Source: Halalkalibacter suaedae
GTDB taxonomy: Bacteria > Bacillota > Bacilli > Bacillales > Bacillaceae_D
NCBI RefSeq assembly: GCF_017939705.1
Contig: NZ_JAGKSQ010000002.1
Span: forward strand, 434,001 to 498,000
Reading direction: 5' to 3'
Length of the DNA: 64,000 nt
Position numbers and translations under genes: made by a program. This document shows positions 45,335 to 54,261 of the stretch, piece by piece; the stretch's first letter is position 1; every line of letters begins with the position of its first letter. The notes below the pieces were generated by a model. It was given only the letters and a program-made list of their open reading frames with translations, did no database searches and was not told where the DNA came from.

Positions 45335-45381
45335 CGATTGCCTAACCAAAGCCATTAGCTTTGGTTAGGCAATCTTTTTTT
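45335..45381 (+). terminator. Strong intrinsic terminator of guaC
   Basis: GATTGCCTAACCAAAGC pairs perfectly with GCTTTGGTTAGGCAATC, followed by seven T. Confidence 0.95.
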
Positions 45382-45399
45382 ATTAAAGAAGAAAAAATT

Positions 45400-46152
45400 C
45401 TAGAATATCAATGTTTTTATAAGACCAAAATATTCTCTTATAACATAATTCATTTTTATAAAAAAAGGTGAATTTCCACTTGCTCCATTGCAGGTTAAAC
45501 CTACTTGCTTGCAGATGATTTTGGCTCTTAACATATGATAATCACTTGTGACAATCAAAACGGTTGGGTTCTCCATTTCTAATTCTGTCATTAGATCTTT
45601 TGAAAATTGGATATTTTCGTTTGTCGATGTTGATTGTCTTTCATATTCAATACGATTAGCTTCAATACCGTGTTCAACTAAAAAACGCCCCATTGCCTCA
45701 GCCTCGGTGATTGTCTCTCCAGGACCTTGACCACCAGAAACAATGACCGGTAAGCTTTCATCACGTTGGAGTACACGTAAACCAGTGTTCAACCGGTCTT
45801 CAAGTGTCTTAGAAGGAATCTCTCCATTAAGTCCTGCTCCTAGTATGACAACAACATCTATGTCTGAAGTAGTCATTTCTTTGCTAGTATGACCGTGATA
45901 AATGATAATGGTTTCTACAAGCACGAACGAAATGATAAAAATACAATAACTTGTTAAAACAATTTGAAATAATCTTTTTAATTTTCGACTCTTTTTTCTT
46001 TTATGTGCTAACATTTTCAGAGAAAGAATGAGGATAATATTAACGGTGATAAATAACACACCAAAGCTTCTGCCAAACAACAATATAATAACGAATAAAC
46101 TAGAAACGAGAAATAAATAACGTAACCTTACATTCGAGAAATAAGTATTCAT
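45400..46152 (-). CDS. YdcF-type DUF218 membrane protein
   Basis: 250 residues. About three N-terminal membrane segments (~10-95) are followed by the DUF218 domain (VVVILGAGLNGEIPSKTL; VIVSGGQGPGETITEAEAMG; VLIVTSDYHMLRAKII). It resembles E. coli YdcF/ElyC in layout, with a probable envelope role. A paralogue with one span is at 3707-4285. AGAGG lies 9 bases before ATG 46152. Confidence 0.86.
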   Translation of the reverse strand: MNTYFSNVRLRYLFLVSSLFVIILLFGRSFGVLFITVNIILILSLKMLAHKRKKSRKLKRLFQIVLTSYCIFIISFVLVETIIIYHGHTSKEMTTSDIDVVVILGAGLNGEIPSKTLEDRLNTGLRVLQRDESLPVIVSGGQGPGETITEAEAMGRFLVEHGIEANRIEYERQSTSTNENIQFSKDLMTELEMENPTVLIVTSDYHMLRAKIICKQVGLTCNGASGNSPFFIKMNYVIREYFGLIKTLIF

Positions 46153-46248
46153 TTATATTAGCCTCTTCTCTATTGAGTCAGATCATTATTCTAGTTCGCA
46201 ATTCCTCATAAATCTCCTGCTTAAAATGGAATAAACATTGAAAAGCAC

Positions 46249-46275
46249 GATTCCCACCTAGGAAACGTGCCTTCT
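46249..46275 (-). terminator. Hairpin after the HAD phosphatase gene
   Basis: AAGCACG-TTCC pairs with GGAA-CGTGC. The following T run is weak. Confidence 0.45.
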
Positions 46276-46278
46276 TAT

Positions 46279-47133
46279 TTACAGATTAAATTTAGATTTC
46301 AGATAATGATAGACGCCATCTTCATCACAAGTAAATTCGGTTACTTCGTCAACTACCTCTTTTATTTGTTCCCCTGCATTTTTCATTGCAACCGAAAACT
46401 GAACAAAGTCTAGCATAGGAAGGTCATTATGACTGTCGCCAATAGCCATTGCTTCAGCCGAGGTTAAATTAAATTGGTCTAGGATTTGCTTGATTCCGGT
46501 AGCTTTATTTACATTTGCAACCATGACCTCAACATTATGCCCCGAGGAAATTGACGTCGTAAAATCAATTTCATGCTTTAGTTGCTCTAATTCATTTTTC
46601 CAATTGTTAATATGTTCTTTCGTTCTAGAAAAGAAATAAAATTTAGAAAAACGATTACCTTCGATTGTTTCCTCCCAGGATATTTCTTCTTTGATCGCTT
46701 GTTTTCTTGAAAGCCATTCATTAATTCCAACACCTTCGGGCTTCGGTTCACGAATCTCGTTTTCTACATAAGCTTGATCTTGTTTTAAAGTCACCCGCGG
46801 TGCACCATAAGGAAATAGCTCATAATATACTTTGCTTTCTCTAGCTCTTTCAATAATTTTCTCGACAAGTTCAATTGACAAGGAGTGTTCAAAAACGACG
46901 TCTCCTTCTATGTAACCGGCCATTCCATTTGATGTGACAAACCCATCCACTTTGAACCCTTCAGGTACAACGCCAGCAATTTCATCATAAGAACGACCTG
47001 TCGCTACAAACACATAAAAACCCTTGCTTCTTAAGTTATCGATTATGTCTTTTGTAGCCATTGTAACTTTGTTCAGATGGTTTAAAATTGTTCCATCCAT
47101 GTCTAAAAATATTGCTTTAGGTGTGAATCCCAC
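46279..47133 (-). CDS. Cof-type HAD-superfamily sugar-phosphate phosphatase-like
   Basis: About 284 residues. Motif I is FLDMDGTI, motif II is in VFVATGR and motif IV is AMAIGDSHNDLPML, with a type-IIB cap between. It probably dephosphorylates sugar phosphates or nucleotides. I prefer GTG 47133 because GGGGGG lies 8 bases upstream. The frame can be extended to ATG 47169, which has no site. Single gene. Confidence 0.87.
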   Translation of the reverse strand: MGFTPKAIFLDMDGTILNHLNKVTMATKDIIDNLRSKGFYVFVATGRSYDEIAGVVPEGFKVDGFVTSNGMAGYIEGDVVFEHSLSIELVEKIIERARESKVYYELFPYGAPRVTLKQDQAYVENEIREPKPEGVGINEWLSRKQAIKEEISWEETIEGNRFSKFYFFSRTKEHINNWKNELEQLKHEIDFTTSISSGHNVEVMVANVNKATGIKQILDQFNLTSAEAMAIGDSHNDLPMLDFVQFSVAMKNAGEQIKEVVDEVTEFTCDEDGVYHYLKSKFNL

Positions 47134-47279
47134 TAATAAATCCCCCCGTTTTTTTGTAAATAAGTTCATTTATCAAGTATACACATAGCTATATGCAAGC
47201 TCAACTTGATTTACCTCAAAGCAAATAGTAATTATAAAGGTCGAATTCAAAACGACTTAATTAGATCTTTTACTTGCTA

Positions 47280-47316
47280 AAAGAGACATTTGAGAATTAT
47301 TTCTCAAATGTCTCTA
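47280..47316 (-). terminator. Intrinsic terminator of the LLM oxidoreductase gene
   Basis: AGAGACATTTGAGAA pairs with TTCTCAAATGTCTCT. Confidence 0.7.
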
Positions 47317-47335
47317 GTCCGATTCGTATCACAAT

Positions 47336-48340
47336 TTACTCACCATCAATTACGTCTTTAAATAATTGATAGGATCGAATTTGTTTTTCTTGATCATAGA
47401 TATAAGATACTGCCATAATTTCATCAACTTTATACTTATCTTGGAAGCTTGTTAACTGTTTTTTAACCGTTTCTTTACTGCCTTGTAATGTAACACTAGA
47501 CATGGATTTGGCCATCTCTTTTTCAGGCTGACTCCATATACTGTCCATATCCTCTACTGGAGGACTTAACGGTATTTGCGTGCCTCGAACAACATTTAAG
47601 AAAAACTGTTGCATCGTCGTCGATTCAAATGCGGCTTCTTGATCACTCTCAGCAGCAATGACGTTAAGACATACCATCATATAAGGTGATTTCAAGTATT
47701 CTGATGGTTTAAATTCTCTCCGATAAATCGATATCGCCTCTTCCATATATCTAGGTGCAAAATGAGAAGCAAATGCATATGGTAGCCCAAGTTTTGCGGC
47801 CAAATGAGCCGAATCTGTTGATGAACCCAGAATGTATATCGGGATATTAGTCCCAACACCAGGATGTGCCTTTACATAGCCTTGTTCTTCAGCAGGACCG
47901 AAGTATGTAAGCAGAGCCTGAACATCATCTGGAAACGTATAGACGGAAGAATCATTTTGAGTACGTCTTAATGCACTGGCTGTTCTCATATCTGTACCTG
48001 GGGCACGACCAAGACCTAGATCTAAACGGTTAGGATAGATTGTTGCCATCGTACCGAACTGCTCTGCAATTATAAGAGGAGAATGATTAGGCAACATCAC
48101 ACCACCTGAACCAACTCGAATGCGATCAGTATGTTCAAGTGTATGTTTAATCAATATAGGAGTAGCTGAACTTACAAGAGTTGGCGTGTTATGATGCTCA
48201 GCAATCCAATAACGTGTATAACCCATTTCTTCAGTAGCTTGGGCCAAATCAACCATTGATTGAACAGCCTCTTTTGCATCCTGACCTTGACGAATTGGTG
48301 CAAGATTTAAGACGGATACTGGAATATTTATGTTTGACAT
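47336..48340 (-). CDS. LLM-class flavin-dependent oxidoreductase
   Basis: 334 residues of the bacterial-luciferase-like TIM barrel, MsnO8/YhbW-type. Landmarks are the start [46 protein letters not shown] and [10 protein letters not shown]. These enzymes use FMNH2 to oxidise small organic molecules; the substrate is unknown. AAAGGAAC precedes ATG 48340. Confidence 0.9.
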   Translation of the reverse strand: MSNINIPVSVLNLAPIRQGQDAKEAVQSMVDLAQATEEMGYTRYWIAEHHNTPTLVSSATPILIKHTLEHTDRIRVGSGGVMLPNHSPLIIAEQFGTMATIYPNRLDLGLGRAPGTDMRTASALRRTQNDSSVYTFPDDVQALLTYFGPAEEQGYVKAHPGVGTNIPIYILGSSTDSAHLAAKLGLPYAFASHFAPRYMEEAISIYRREFKPSEYLKSPYMMVCLNVIAAESDQEAAFESTTMQQFFLNVVRGTQIPLSPPVEDMDSIWSQPEKEMAKSMSSVTLQGSKETVKKQLTSFQDKYKVDEIMAVSYIYDQEKQIRSYQLFKDVIDGE

Positions 48341-48416
48341 TTGGAAGTTCCTTTCTTGATCAAGTTTCCTTACTATAGTAACAGCTCAAGACAAGGAACA
48401 AAAATTTAATGCCTAG

Positions 48417-48923
48417 TCATTTTTTTACGTTTTCTAATGTAGATTTTTCATCAAATTCTGATTTTTTTATGATAGAAATTCTACCGTCGGTTTCTAAAAT
48501 GACAGCATCAACACTGGACATTGAACCAATTCCATTTGAACGGGCAGCTTGCAATATTTCAACTTCTAATACCCTTTTCTTCTTCATCACTGTTCTGAGA
48601 AATTGATCATTATAATAGAGTAATTCAGGAGTAGATTTCACCAATCTACTAACTTTACTCGATCGAACCGAAAGCCAAGCAATCATATATTGCATTCCTA
48701 CTAAGACACCAAAAGCAGTTATACCTTCTGCAAGTGCCACATTCTTATTTAGTAAAATGGTTGCCAACGTCGAACCTAGTGCTACGGTGACAACTAAATC
48801 AAATGCGTTCATTTTTGACAGCGTTCGCTTTCCAGAACTCCTTAACACTACGATTAAACCAAGATAGGCTAGTATTCCAACTAATAACGTTCTCCCAATT
48901 GTTTCCCAATCATTAAAAAGCAT
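48417..48923 (-). CDS. DUF421 (YetF-like) membrane protein
   Basis: About 168 residues. Three N-terminal membrane segments (~10-85) carry the family pattern LRSSGKRTLSKMNAFDLVVTVALGS. They are followed by a small soluble domain typical of DUF421 (RVLEVEILQAARSNGI). Function unknown; members are common in spore-formers. ATG 48923 lies about 6 bases after AAGGGTG. Confidence 0.87.
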   Translation of the reverse strand: MLFNDWETIGRTLLVGILAYLGLIVVLRSSGKRTLSKMNAFDLVVTVALGSTLATILLNKNVALAEGITAFGVLVGMQYMIAWLSVRSSKVSRLVKSTPELLYYNDQFLRTVMKKKRVLEVEILQAARSNGIGSMSSVDAVILETDGRISIIKKSEFDEKSTLENVKK

Positions 48924-49015
48924 CAATACACCCTTTCTTTTATGCTCGCCTTCTTACTTTTTTGTTCCCTTCTATTCTTAATTACAAACAGTCAGCGGAA
49001 ATATTACAAACAAAA

Positions 49016-49434
49016 AAGGCTAGGACATAATTAATGTGCCTGACTAAAAACCCGAACAAAATAATCCTTTAGCGGATTAAATATACGTAGACTCCAGCGG
49101 GATCTAAAAGAGGCCACTGAAAAAGGTGTAATTTTTACCTTTTTTAGTGGCCTTTAAGCAATGAGCGGAACCGTTGCATTCTCTTAAGTCTTGCTATGAG
49201 TGGGTTTCTCATAGCAGGCGTGCAACGAGTGGAGCCATTGCTGCTTCCTAGAATCTGCTCAAAGGGGCTTTTTCAGTGGCCTCATCTAAAAGCCAAAGTT
49301 GAGTCCCCGCAGGCTAACGTGAGGCGGCTCAACGGCTTCCCGCGGAAAGCGAAGTATATTTCAGGAGCGGTTTCCTTACTCCATACCCCTTCGTTTGCTT
49401 TTTTAGTTAGTTAAATCACTTTTTTCCCAGCCTC
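49016..49434. repeat. Type-2 intergenic repeat, copy 1, interrupted by a MITE
   Basis: Bounded by aggctaggacat at 49017-49028 and the inverted cccagcctc at 49426-49434. Internal blocks (ATATACGTAGACTCC; GCTTCCCGCGGAAAGCGAAG; ATATTTCAGGAGCGG) are shared with 59468-59714 in opposite orientation. The MITE at 49110-49283 splits it. The 72-codon open frame across this region (49196-49414) is a by-product. Confidence 0.8.
49110..49283. mobile_element. MITE-like element (174 bp) with 16-bp terminal repeats and 8-bp target duplication
   Basis: It starts GAGGCCACTGAAAAAG and ends with the exact inverse CTTTTTCAGTGGCCTC. ATCTAAAA flanks both sides (49102-49109 and 49284-49291). It has no coding capacity. 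The left part also folds on itself (GCCACTG-AAAAAGGT with ACCTTTTTTAGTGGC). A related copy is at 62364-62514. No transposase with these ends is in the window. Confidence 0.85.
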
Positions 49435-49461
49435 TGTTACCTTTGATAAAGAACACTTATT

Positions 49462-49599
49462 CTATTTCATGTATGCATCAACTAACTCATAACTTCTCTC
49501 TTTTGTTAGTTCTATTCTTGTACTTACATACTCCAGTATTTCCATCGTTCCACCTTCATATTTTAAGGCAGCTTTTCTGGCTGTTTCAGCACAATACAT
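49462..49599 (-). CDS. Possible 45-residue protein or gene remnant
   Basis: The frame reads MYCAETARKAALKYEGG and ends ELVDAYMK; it looks like a real helical protein. No ribosome binding site precedes ATG 49599, and the frame stays open upstream, so it may be the 3' end of a decayed gene. Not recognised. Confidence 0.25.
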   Translation of the reverse strand: MYCAETARKAALKYEGGTMEILEYVSTRIELTKERSYELVDAYMK

Positions 49600-49768
49600 T
49601 TTAAAAAAGTAAGAATATAAGTAATAAATTATGGTCACATGTTCACATAAATTAAGCTATCTACCATTATTATAAAAATTTTCCACTTCAAGCATTCTAT
49701 TTAAATTATTATGTTTACCACTTTCACTGCAGGGAATAAAGATGAAAAAGTAAATGGAGGCGATTGAA

Positions 49769-50554
49769 ATGACTAAAACCATTTTCATTACAGGAGCAGC
49801 AACAGGACTCGGTAAAGGAACAGCAATCGGATTAGCAAAGAAAGGCTATAAGGTTATTGCAGCAGTCGAGTTACATTCACAAGTGACTACATTAAGAGAA
49901 GATGCCAAGAATGCGGAAGTTGAACTTGAAGTAATCAAAATCGATATTAAAAATCAAGATGAACGAGCTCGGATGCTACAATATGATTTTGATATTTTTG
50001 TAGCAAATGCAGCAGTAAATGAAGGCGGGCCACTTGGAGAAGTTCCAATGTCAATTTTCAGAGAGATTTTCGAAGTAAATGTTTTTAGCACATTAGAAAC
50101 TGCTCAACTTGCAGCTCGTCTATTCATGAAGAAAGGACATGGGAAAATAGTATTTATGTCCTCCATCGCTGGAATTATGGCATCCCCTTACAGTGGTTTA
50201 TATGCAGCATCAAAACACGCACTTGAAGCTATTGCTAAAACGATGCAAAAAGAGATGGAACCATTTGGTGTCCAAGTTGCCACCATCAATCCGGGTCCGT
50301 TTGCGACAGGATTTAACGACCGAGCAGTTGAAGCTAAATGGAATTGGTATAACGAGGATATTCATTATACACCGAAGGAAGAAATGAAAGAAGCGGACAA
50401 AAGCGTTAAAAACCAGTTTGATCCTAAAAAAATGATTACGAAAATGATCGAAATCATCCCAGAGGATTCTCACCAATTCCGGACGGTTTTTCCAAAAGAA
50501 ACAGAACAGCAAATGAAAAAAGAAGAAGCTGAGTATTGGGAGAAAAAGATATAA
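49769..50554 (+). CDS. Short-chain dehydrogenase/reductase
   Basis: 261 residues. The cofactor site is FITGAATGLGKGTAI, then VANAAVNEGG, the catalytic serine in MSSIAG and YAASK. The C-terminal region after NPGPFATGF is longer than in minimal SDRs. Substrate unknown. I chose ATG 49769, 8 bases after GGAGG. A small gene follows 84 bases later and might share the transcript. Confidence 0.88.
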   Translation: MTKTIFITGAATGLGKGTAIGLAKKGYKVIAAVELHSQVTTLREDAKNAEVELEVIKIDIKNQDERARMLQYDFDIFVANAAVNEGGPLGEVPMSIFREIFEVNVFSTLETAQLAARLFMKKGHGKIVFMSSIAGIMASPYSGLYAASKHALEAIAKTMQKEMEPFGVQVATINPGPFATGFNDRAVEAKWNWYNEDIHYTPKEEMKEADKSVKNQFDPKKMITKMIEIIPEDSHQFRTVFPKETEQQMKKEEAEYWEKKI

Positions 50555-50637
50555 TTACGACCTATTCTTGCAAATCCAGCTGAATGGTCCTTCGATAGTT
50601 GAGCATATTAATACTAAGAAAGTGAGGTGCCAAACAA

Positions 50638-50793
50638 ATGTCAAAACAAGGTATGCAGAAGAAGGACCAGACGAGAGAGCAAATCGAGAAACAAGATCAT
50701 CGAAACGATATTGAAATGGGTGAAGATTACCAAATTGGTAACACAGGTTCACAGAGCCAAAAAAAGAGTGGTCGACAAGTAAATAAGAAATAG
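50638..50793 (+). CDS. Small hydrophilic protein (51 aa)
   Basis: ATG 50638 follows GAGGTG by 8 bases. The product is highly charged (MSKQGMQKKDQTREQIEKQD at the start, KKSGRQVNKK at the end) with no hydrophobic core. Size and composition recall minor small acid-soluble spore proteins, but I see no specific family motif. Confidence 0.5.
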   Translation: MSKQGMQKKDQTREQIEKQDHRNDIEMGEDYQIGNTGSQSQKKSGRQVNKK

Positions 50794-50913
50794 AGTTAGA
50801 TCAATTGCTTCCTAACCCTATATGTGATGTTATTTTACATTCTCTATATCAAGTAAACGAGTCATACTTTTAACTAACATAATTTAACAGCTTCTTTTAT
50901 AATCAAGATGTGT

Positions 50914-51043
50914 TATACTAAACTAGCGATGAGCTAAGTTGCATAAGACGAGATTGACACGCCTTCTAGGCATGCATAATGTGGATTCTGCAGTCTCTCG
51001 CCGTAACACGCATAAAAAGACGTCCTTTTTGGGCGTCTTTTTT
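50914..51043 (+). ncRNA. Candidate small RNA with its own terminator
   Basis: A TATACT box (50914-50919) stands before a GC-richer, non-coding stretch with CGAGA (50949-50953) pairing TCTCG (50996-51000), GAC with GTC inside it, and GCCT-TCT-AGGC as a side hairpin. AAAAAGACG pairs with CGTCTTTTT at 51014-51043 as a terminator. The -35 region is poor. It makes up the gap 50794-51123, and the terminator could also serve serA. Confidence 0.35.
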
Positions 51044-51123
51044 CAATTCAATTGAAAAAATATTAAAAGACACTATCCAAGAGGATAATGCCTTTTCTTA
51101 TAAGAGATTTAAGAGATTATTTA

Positions 51124-52320
51124 TTAAATGACACGAGTTGTAATCATACCGTCAATCTTATTAAAGTTATCCTGCAAATTTGCAAGTACTTCGTCATTAA
51201 CATTGTTTTCAATATCAATCATCGTATATGCGTAGTCACCACGGCTTCTGTTCACCATGTCAGCAATATTCAGTGCAGAACTTGAGATAAGAGAAGTGAT
51301 TTGCCCCACCATATTCGGTACGTTTTTATGGAAAGCAGCTACACGTCTTTTACCTGTGTATGGCAAAGAAGTGTTCGGGAAATTAACTGAGTTTTTGATA
51401 TTTCCTGTCTCAAGGAAGTTCTTCACTTGTCTTGCCGCCATGATCGCACAGTTTTCTTCTGACTCATTCGTTGAAGCACCTAAATGAGGAATTGGAACAA
51501 CATTTTTCATTTTAAGTACATTTTCATTTGGGAAATCCGTAATATACTTACCAACTTGACCACTCTCAAGTGCGGCTTCCATATCCATTTCATTGACAAG
51601 TTCCCCACGTGAGAAGTTCAAAATATGAACACCAGGCTTCATCGTGTTAAATGTTGATTCGTTGAACATTCCAGCTGTATCTTTCGTATATGGAACGTGA
51701 ACAGTAATGTAGTCACAGTTTGCGTATAACTCTTCAACAGTCATCGCTCGTTGAACATTACGAGATAGATTCCAGGCTGTATCAACAGAAATGAATGGAT
51801 CAAAACCGATAACATCCATTCCTAAATGAAGAGCATCGTTAGCAACAAGAGCACCAATTGCCCCTAGACCAATAATACCAAGTGTTTTTCCTTTTATCTC
51901 TTTCCCTACAAATTGCTTCTTCCCTGCTTCAACAAGCTTACCAATCTGGTCTCCTTGATCTTCTAACGTTTTTGCCCACTCCACCCCTGCAAACAGATTA
52001 CGTGAAGAAGCCATAACAGTAGTTAATACAAGTTCCTTTACTGCGTTCGCATTCGCACCAGGTGTATTAAATACGACAATTCCTTGCTCAGTGCATTTTT
52101 CCACAGGGATATTATTAACACCTGCACCTGCTCTAGCTATCGCTTTTAATTGATCATTAAATTCGATTGAGTGCATATTGAAACTACGGACAACAATGGC
52201 ATCCGGATTCTCACTTTCATTATCAACAATATAATTTTCTTTAAAGACATTTAACCCACTTTCCGCTATGTTGTTTAATGTCTTAATCGTTTTTACATTA
52301 TCTAAAGCAATTGTACTCAT
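51124..52320 (-). CDS. serA: D-3-phosphoglycerate dehydrogenase
   Basis: 398 residues. NAD-binding Rossmann motif LGIIGLGAIGALVANDA, the arginine in LNFSRGELV, and the catalytic histidine in VPIPHLGASTNESEENCA. A C-terminal ACT domain (~320-398) probably gives serine feedback. It commits 3-phosphoglycerate to serine and so to one-carbon units. GGGGAGAG precedes ATG 52320. A ZTP riboswitch with terminator lies upstream at 52445-52552. Confidence 0.93.
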   Translation of the reverse strand: MSTIALDNVKTIKTLNNIAESGLNVFKENYIVDNESENPDAIVVRSFNMHSIEFNDQLKAIARAGAGVNNIPVEKCTEQGIVVFNTPGANANAVKELVLTTVMASSRNLFAGVEWAKTLEDQGDQIGKLVEAGKKQFVGKEIKGKTLGIIGLGAIGALVANDALHLGMDVIGFDPFISVDTAWNLSRNVQRAMTVEELYANCDYITVHVPYTKDTAGMFNESTFNTMKPGVHILNFSRGELVNEMDMEAALESGQVGKYITDFPNENVLKMKNVVPIPHLGASTNESEENCAIMAARQVKNFLETGNIKNSVNFPNTSLPYTGKRRVAAFHKNVPNMVGQITSLISSSALNIADMVNRSRGDYAYTMIDIENNVNDEVLANLQDNFNKIDGMITTRVI

Positions 52321-52444
52321 TTCATTCTCTCCCCTAACTCTTTTTTTATTATTATAGAATGAATAACTAAAATCATAAACATATTATTTCTCATTCGTCT
52401 ACTTCAGGTTACTAGAATATAAGCATACTTCTATACGAGTAAAC

Positions 52445-52552
52445 AGAAAGAGGCAAGGAGAAAATCCCCTTACCTCTGCCCAGGCGAACGGCTAAAACGA
52501 CACTATATGCTCCCTCACGGTTATCCGCATTCGCCAGTTACATATAGCCTTT
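52445..52552 (-). promoter_or_regulatory. ZTP (pfl) riboswitch with terminator controlling serA
   Basis: On the minus strand the aptamer shows ACTGGCGAA, then AACCGTGAGGGAG, and the hallmark 3' pseudoknot block CGCCTGGGCA (around 52478-52487). A terminator follows at once: AGAGGTAAGGGGA pairs with TCTCCTTGCCTCT, then TTCTGTTT. ZTP/ZMP binding should disrupt the terminator and raise serA expression when 10-formyl-folate is short. ORF-free gap 52321-52693 is explained by this leader. Confidence 0.88.
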
Positions 52553-52693
52553 AAATTAATTTCATTTTATCAAATTTTCTAACAATGAGCAAGTGTAATA
52601 TTTATTAAAAATAGTGTATTCAGTTATCTTAGCAGATAAGCGAAATAACCCTACTTTTATGTAAATAAACGATTGTTCCCACAATCAATTTTA

Positions 52694-53068
52694 CTAAAGA
52701 ACATATCCTGCTAAAACACTTTGAACATCATAAATATTGAGACTCTTATTAAACTGCTTCTGGATAGGTGCTGAGCTACTAGAAATCCAAATCTTTAATT
52801 CGGCATCTAAATCAAAATTACCAGCAGTTTCAATACTAAAGTGAGTAATATTACGATATGGAATTGAGTGTAACTCAATTTTCTTTCCTGTTAAGCCCTG
52901 CTTATCTAGAAGGATCAATCGCTTATTCGTAAAAATAAACATATCGCGAACGAGCTTGTATGCCTTGTCTACAGTTTCACCATTCGTTAAGACATGTTCA
53001 AATTCCTTTCTAACATCCTCAATTTTAATCTCAGAAGCATTACCCATCATTCCATCTAGGAAACCCAT
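52694..53068 (-). CDS. Bacterial PH-domain protein
   Basis: 124 residues of the small bPH family: DMFIFTNKRLILLDKQGLTGKKIELHSIPYRNI is the diagnostic strand pair. No membrane span. The role is unknown; members often bind membranes or partner proteins. GGGGG precedes ATG 53068. Confidence 0.85.
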   Translation of the reverse strand: MGFLDGMMGNASEIKIEDVRKEFEHVLTNGETVDKAYKLVRDMFIFTNKRLILLDKQGLTGKKIELHSIPYRNITHFSIETAGNFDLDAELKIWISSSSAPIQKQFNKSLNIYDVQSVLAGYVL

Positions 53069-53256
53069 TATTTATTCCCCCATTCTAATATATTCATTAT
53101 TAGCTTTGACTCTTTGGGTAGTAGACATCAAATTCAATCACTAAGTGTAAGATATTTTCATCTTATAACGCTAAGTTGAATTATAACATATTAACCTAAT
53201 TATGGAAGACACTCAACAAAAACTACAGTAAATCCAACAAAGATAATGTGTATTTG

Positions 53257-54042
53257 CTATTTTTCCTCTCCAAAAAAAGGTTTATTAACATAGTAATACA
53301 TTACACCCATTAGCCCACCACCACCAATGATATTACCTGCCGTCACGGGTACAAGATTGTGTACAACCCCAGACCAAGAAATCGTTTCGGGGTGGTCAAC
53401 AACTAATGCAATTGCAAATGTGCACATATTTGCGATACTATGTTCGTATCCAGAGATAAAAAAACAAAAAACAAAAAGCATCATAGAAAATATTTTTGGA
53501 CCATCCCCTTGCAATGACATAGGAATGAAAAATGCTAAACATACGAGCCAATTACATAAAATGGCTCGGAAAAACAACTCTGATTGAGGGGCATTCATTT
53601 TATACTCGGCAACACTTAACAGAAATCCATTAACGGTCGGTTCAGCGAACAAACCTGTCAAAAGGATAAGGAGAGCAAAAACAGTTGCTCCAAGAAGGTT
53701 CCCAATATAGCTCATTAGCCAAAGTTTAAGAACATCAAACCATTTCATCTTTTTGCGAAGTGCTGTATATGTATAATAGAATGTATTACCAGTAAACAAA
53801 TCTCCTCCCCCGTAAGCAATTAGGATAATCGCAGCTCCAAACGTTAGTGCAGCAATAGGATACGTAAGCGGAGAATGTTCTAAATAAAATAAACTACCTG
53901 TTTTAAATGCAACGATAACGCCAAACCCAATAAACATGCTAGCTAACATTGCTCTAGCTAAATACATAAGCGGACTAACACGGTAGATTCTTTGTTTTTT
54001 TAATGCAAGCTCCTCCACCTTTAACAGTGCATTAATTTCCAT
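53257..54042 (-). CDS. Formate/nitrite transporter (FNT) family channel
   Basis: 261 residues with six membrane spans. FNT signatures are FIGFGVIVAFKTGSL, the GGDLFTGNTFYY loop, CNWLVCLAFF and GYEHSIANM with the pore histidine. It passes small monovalent anions such as formate, nitrite or hydrosulfide. It is two genes away from cysJI on the same strand, so a sulfide or nitrite role is possible but unproven. GGGAGAG precedes ATG 54042. Confidence 0.9.
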   Translation of the reverse strand: MEINALLKVEELALKKQRIYRVSPLMYLARAMLASMFIGFGVIVAFKTGSLFYLEHSPLTYPIAALTFGAAIILIAYGGGDLFTGNTFYYTYTALRKKMKWFDVLKLWLMSYIGNLLGATVFALLILLTGLFAEPTVNGFLLSVAEYKMNAPQSELFFRAILCNWLVCLAFFIPMSLQGDGPKIFSMMLFVFCFFISGYEHSIANMCTFAIALVVDHPETISWSGVVHNLVPVTAGNIIGGGGLMGVMYYYVNKPFFGEEK

Positions 54043-54261
54043 GAGTGTCTCTCCCTTCTCTCTCTACTTCGAAGCCCTCTTTCCTATCTATCCTGCTCTA
54101 AATCATTTGGCTATATGTATAACCAGATTCACATAATCTATTTCGGGAAATAGAAAAAAGGTACCATTAGGATACCTCTTTCTTTATTATAAGACAGTGA
54201 TTATAATCACAAGTTCGTTCATTGTTTCTTATTTTTCAAGTAGAAGATATGGTGAACCTCA

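Noticed and set aside
49196-49414. 72-aa open frame across the MITE/type-2 repeat
   Set aside because: It lies entirely within repeat sequence and crosses the MITE boundary, with no ribosome binding site.
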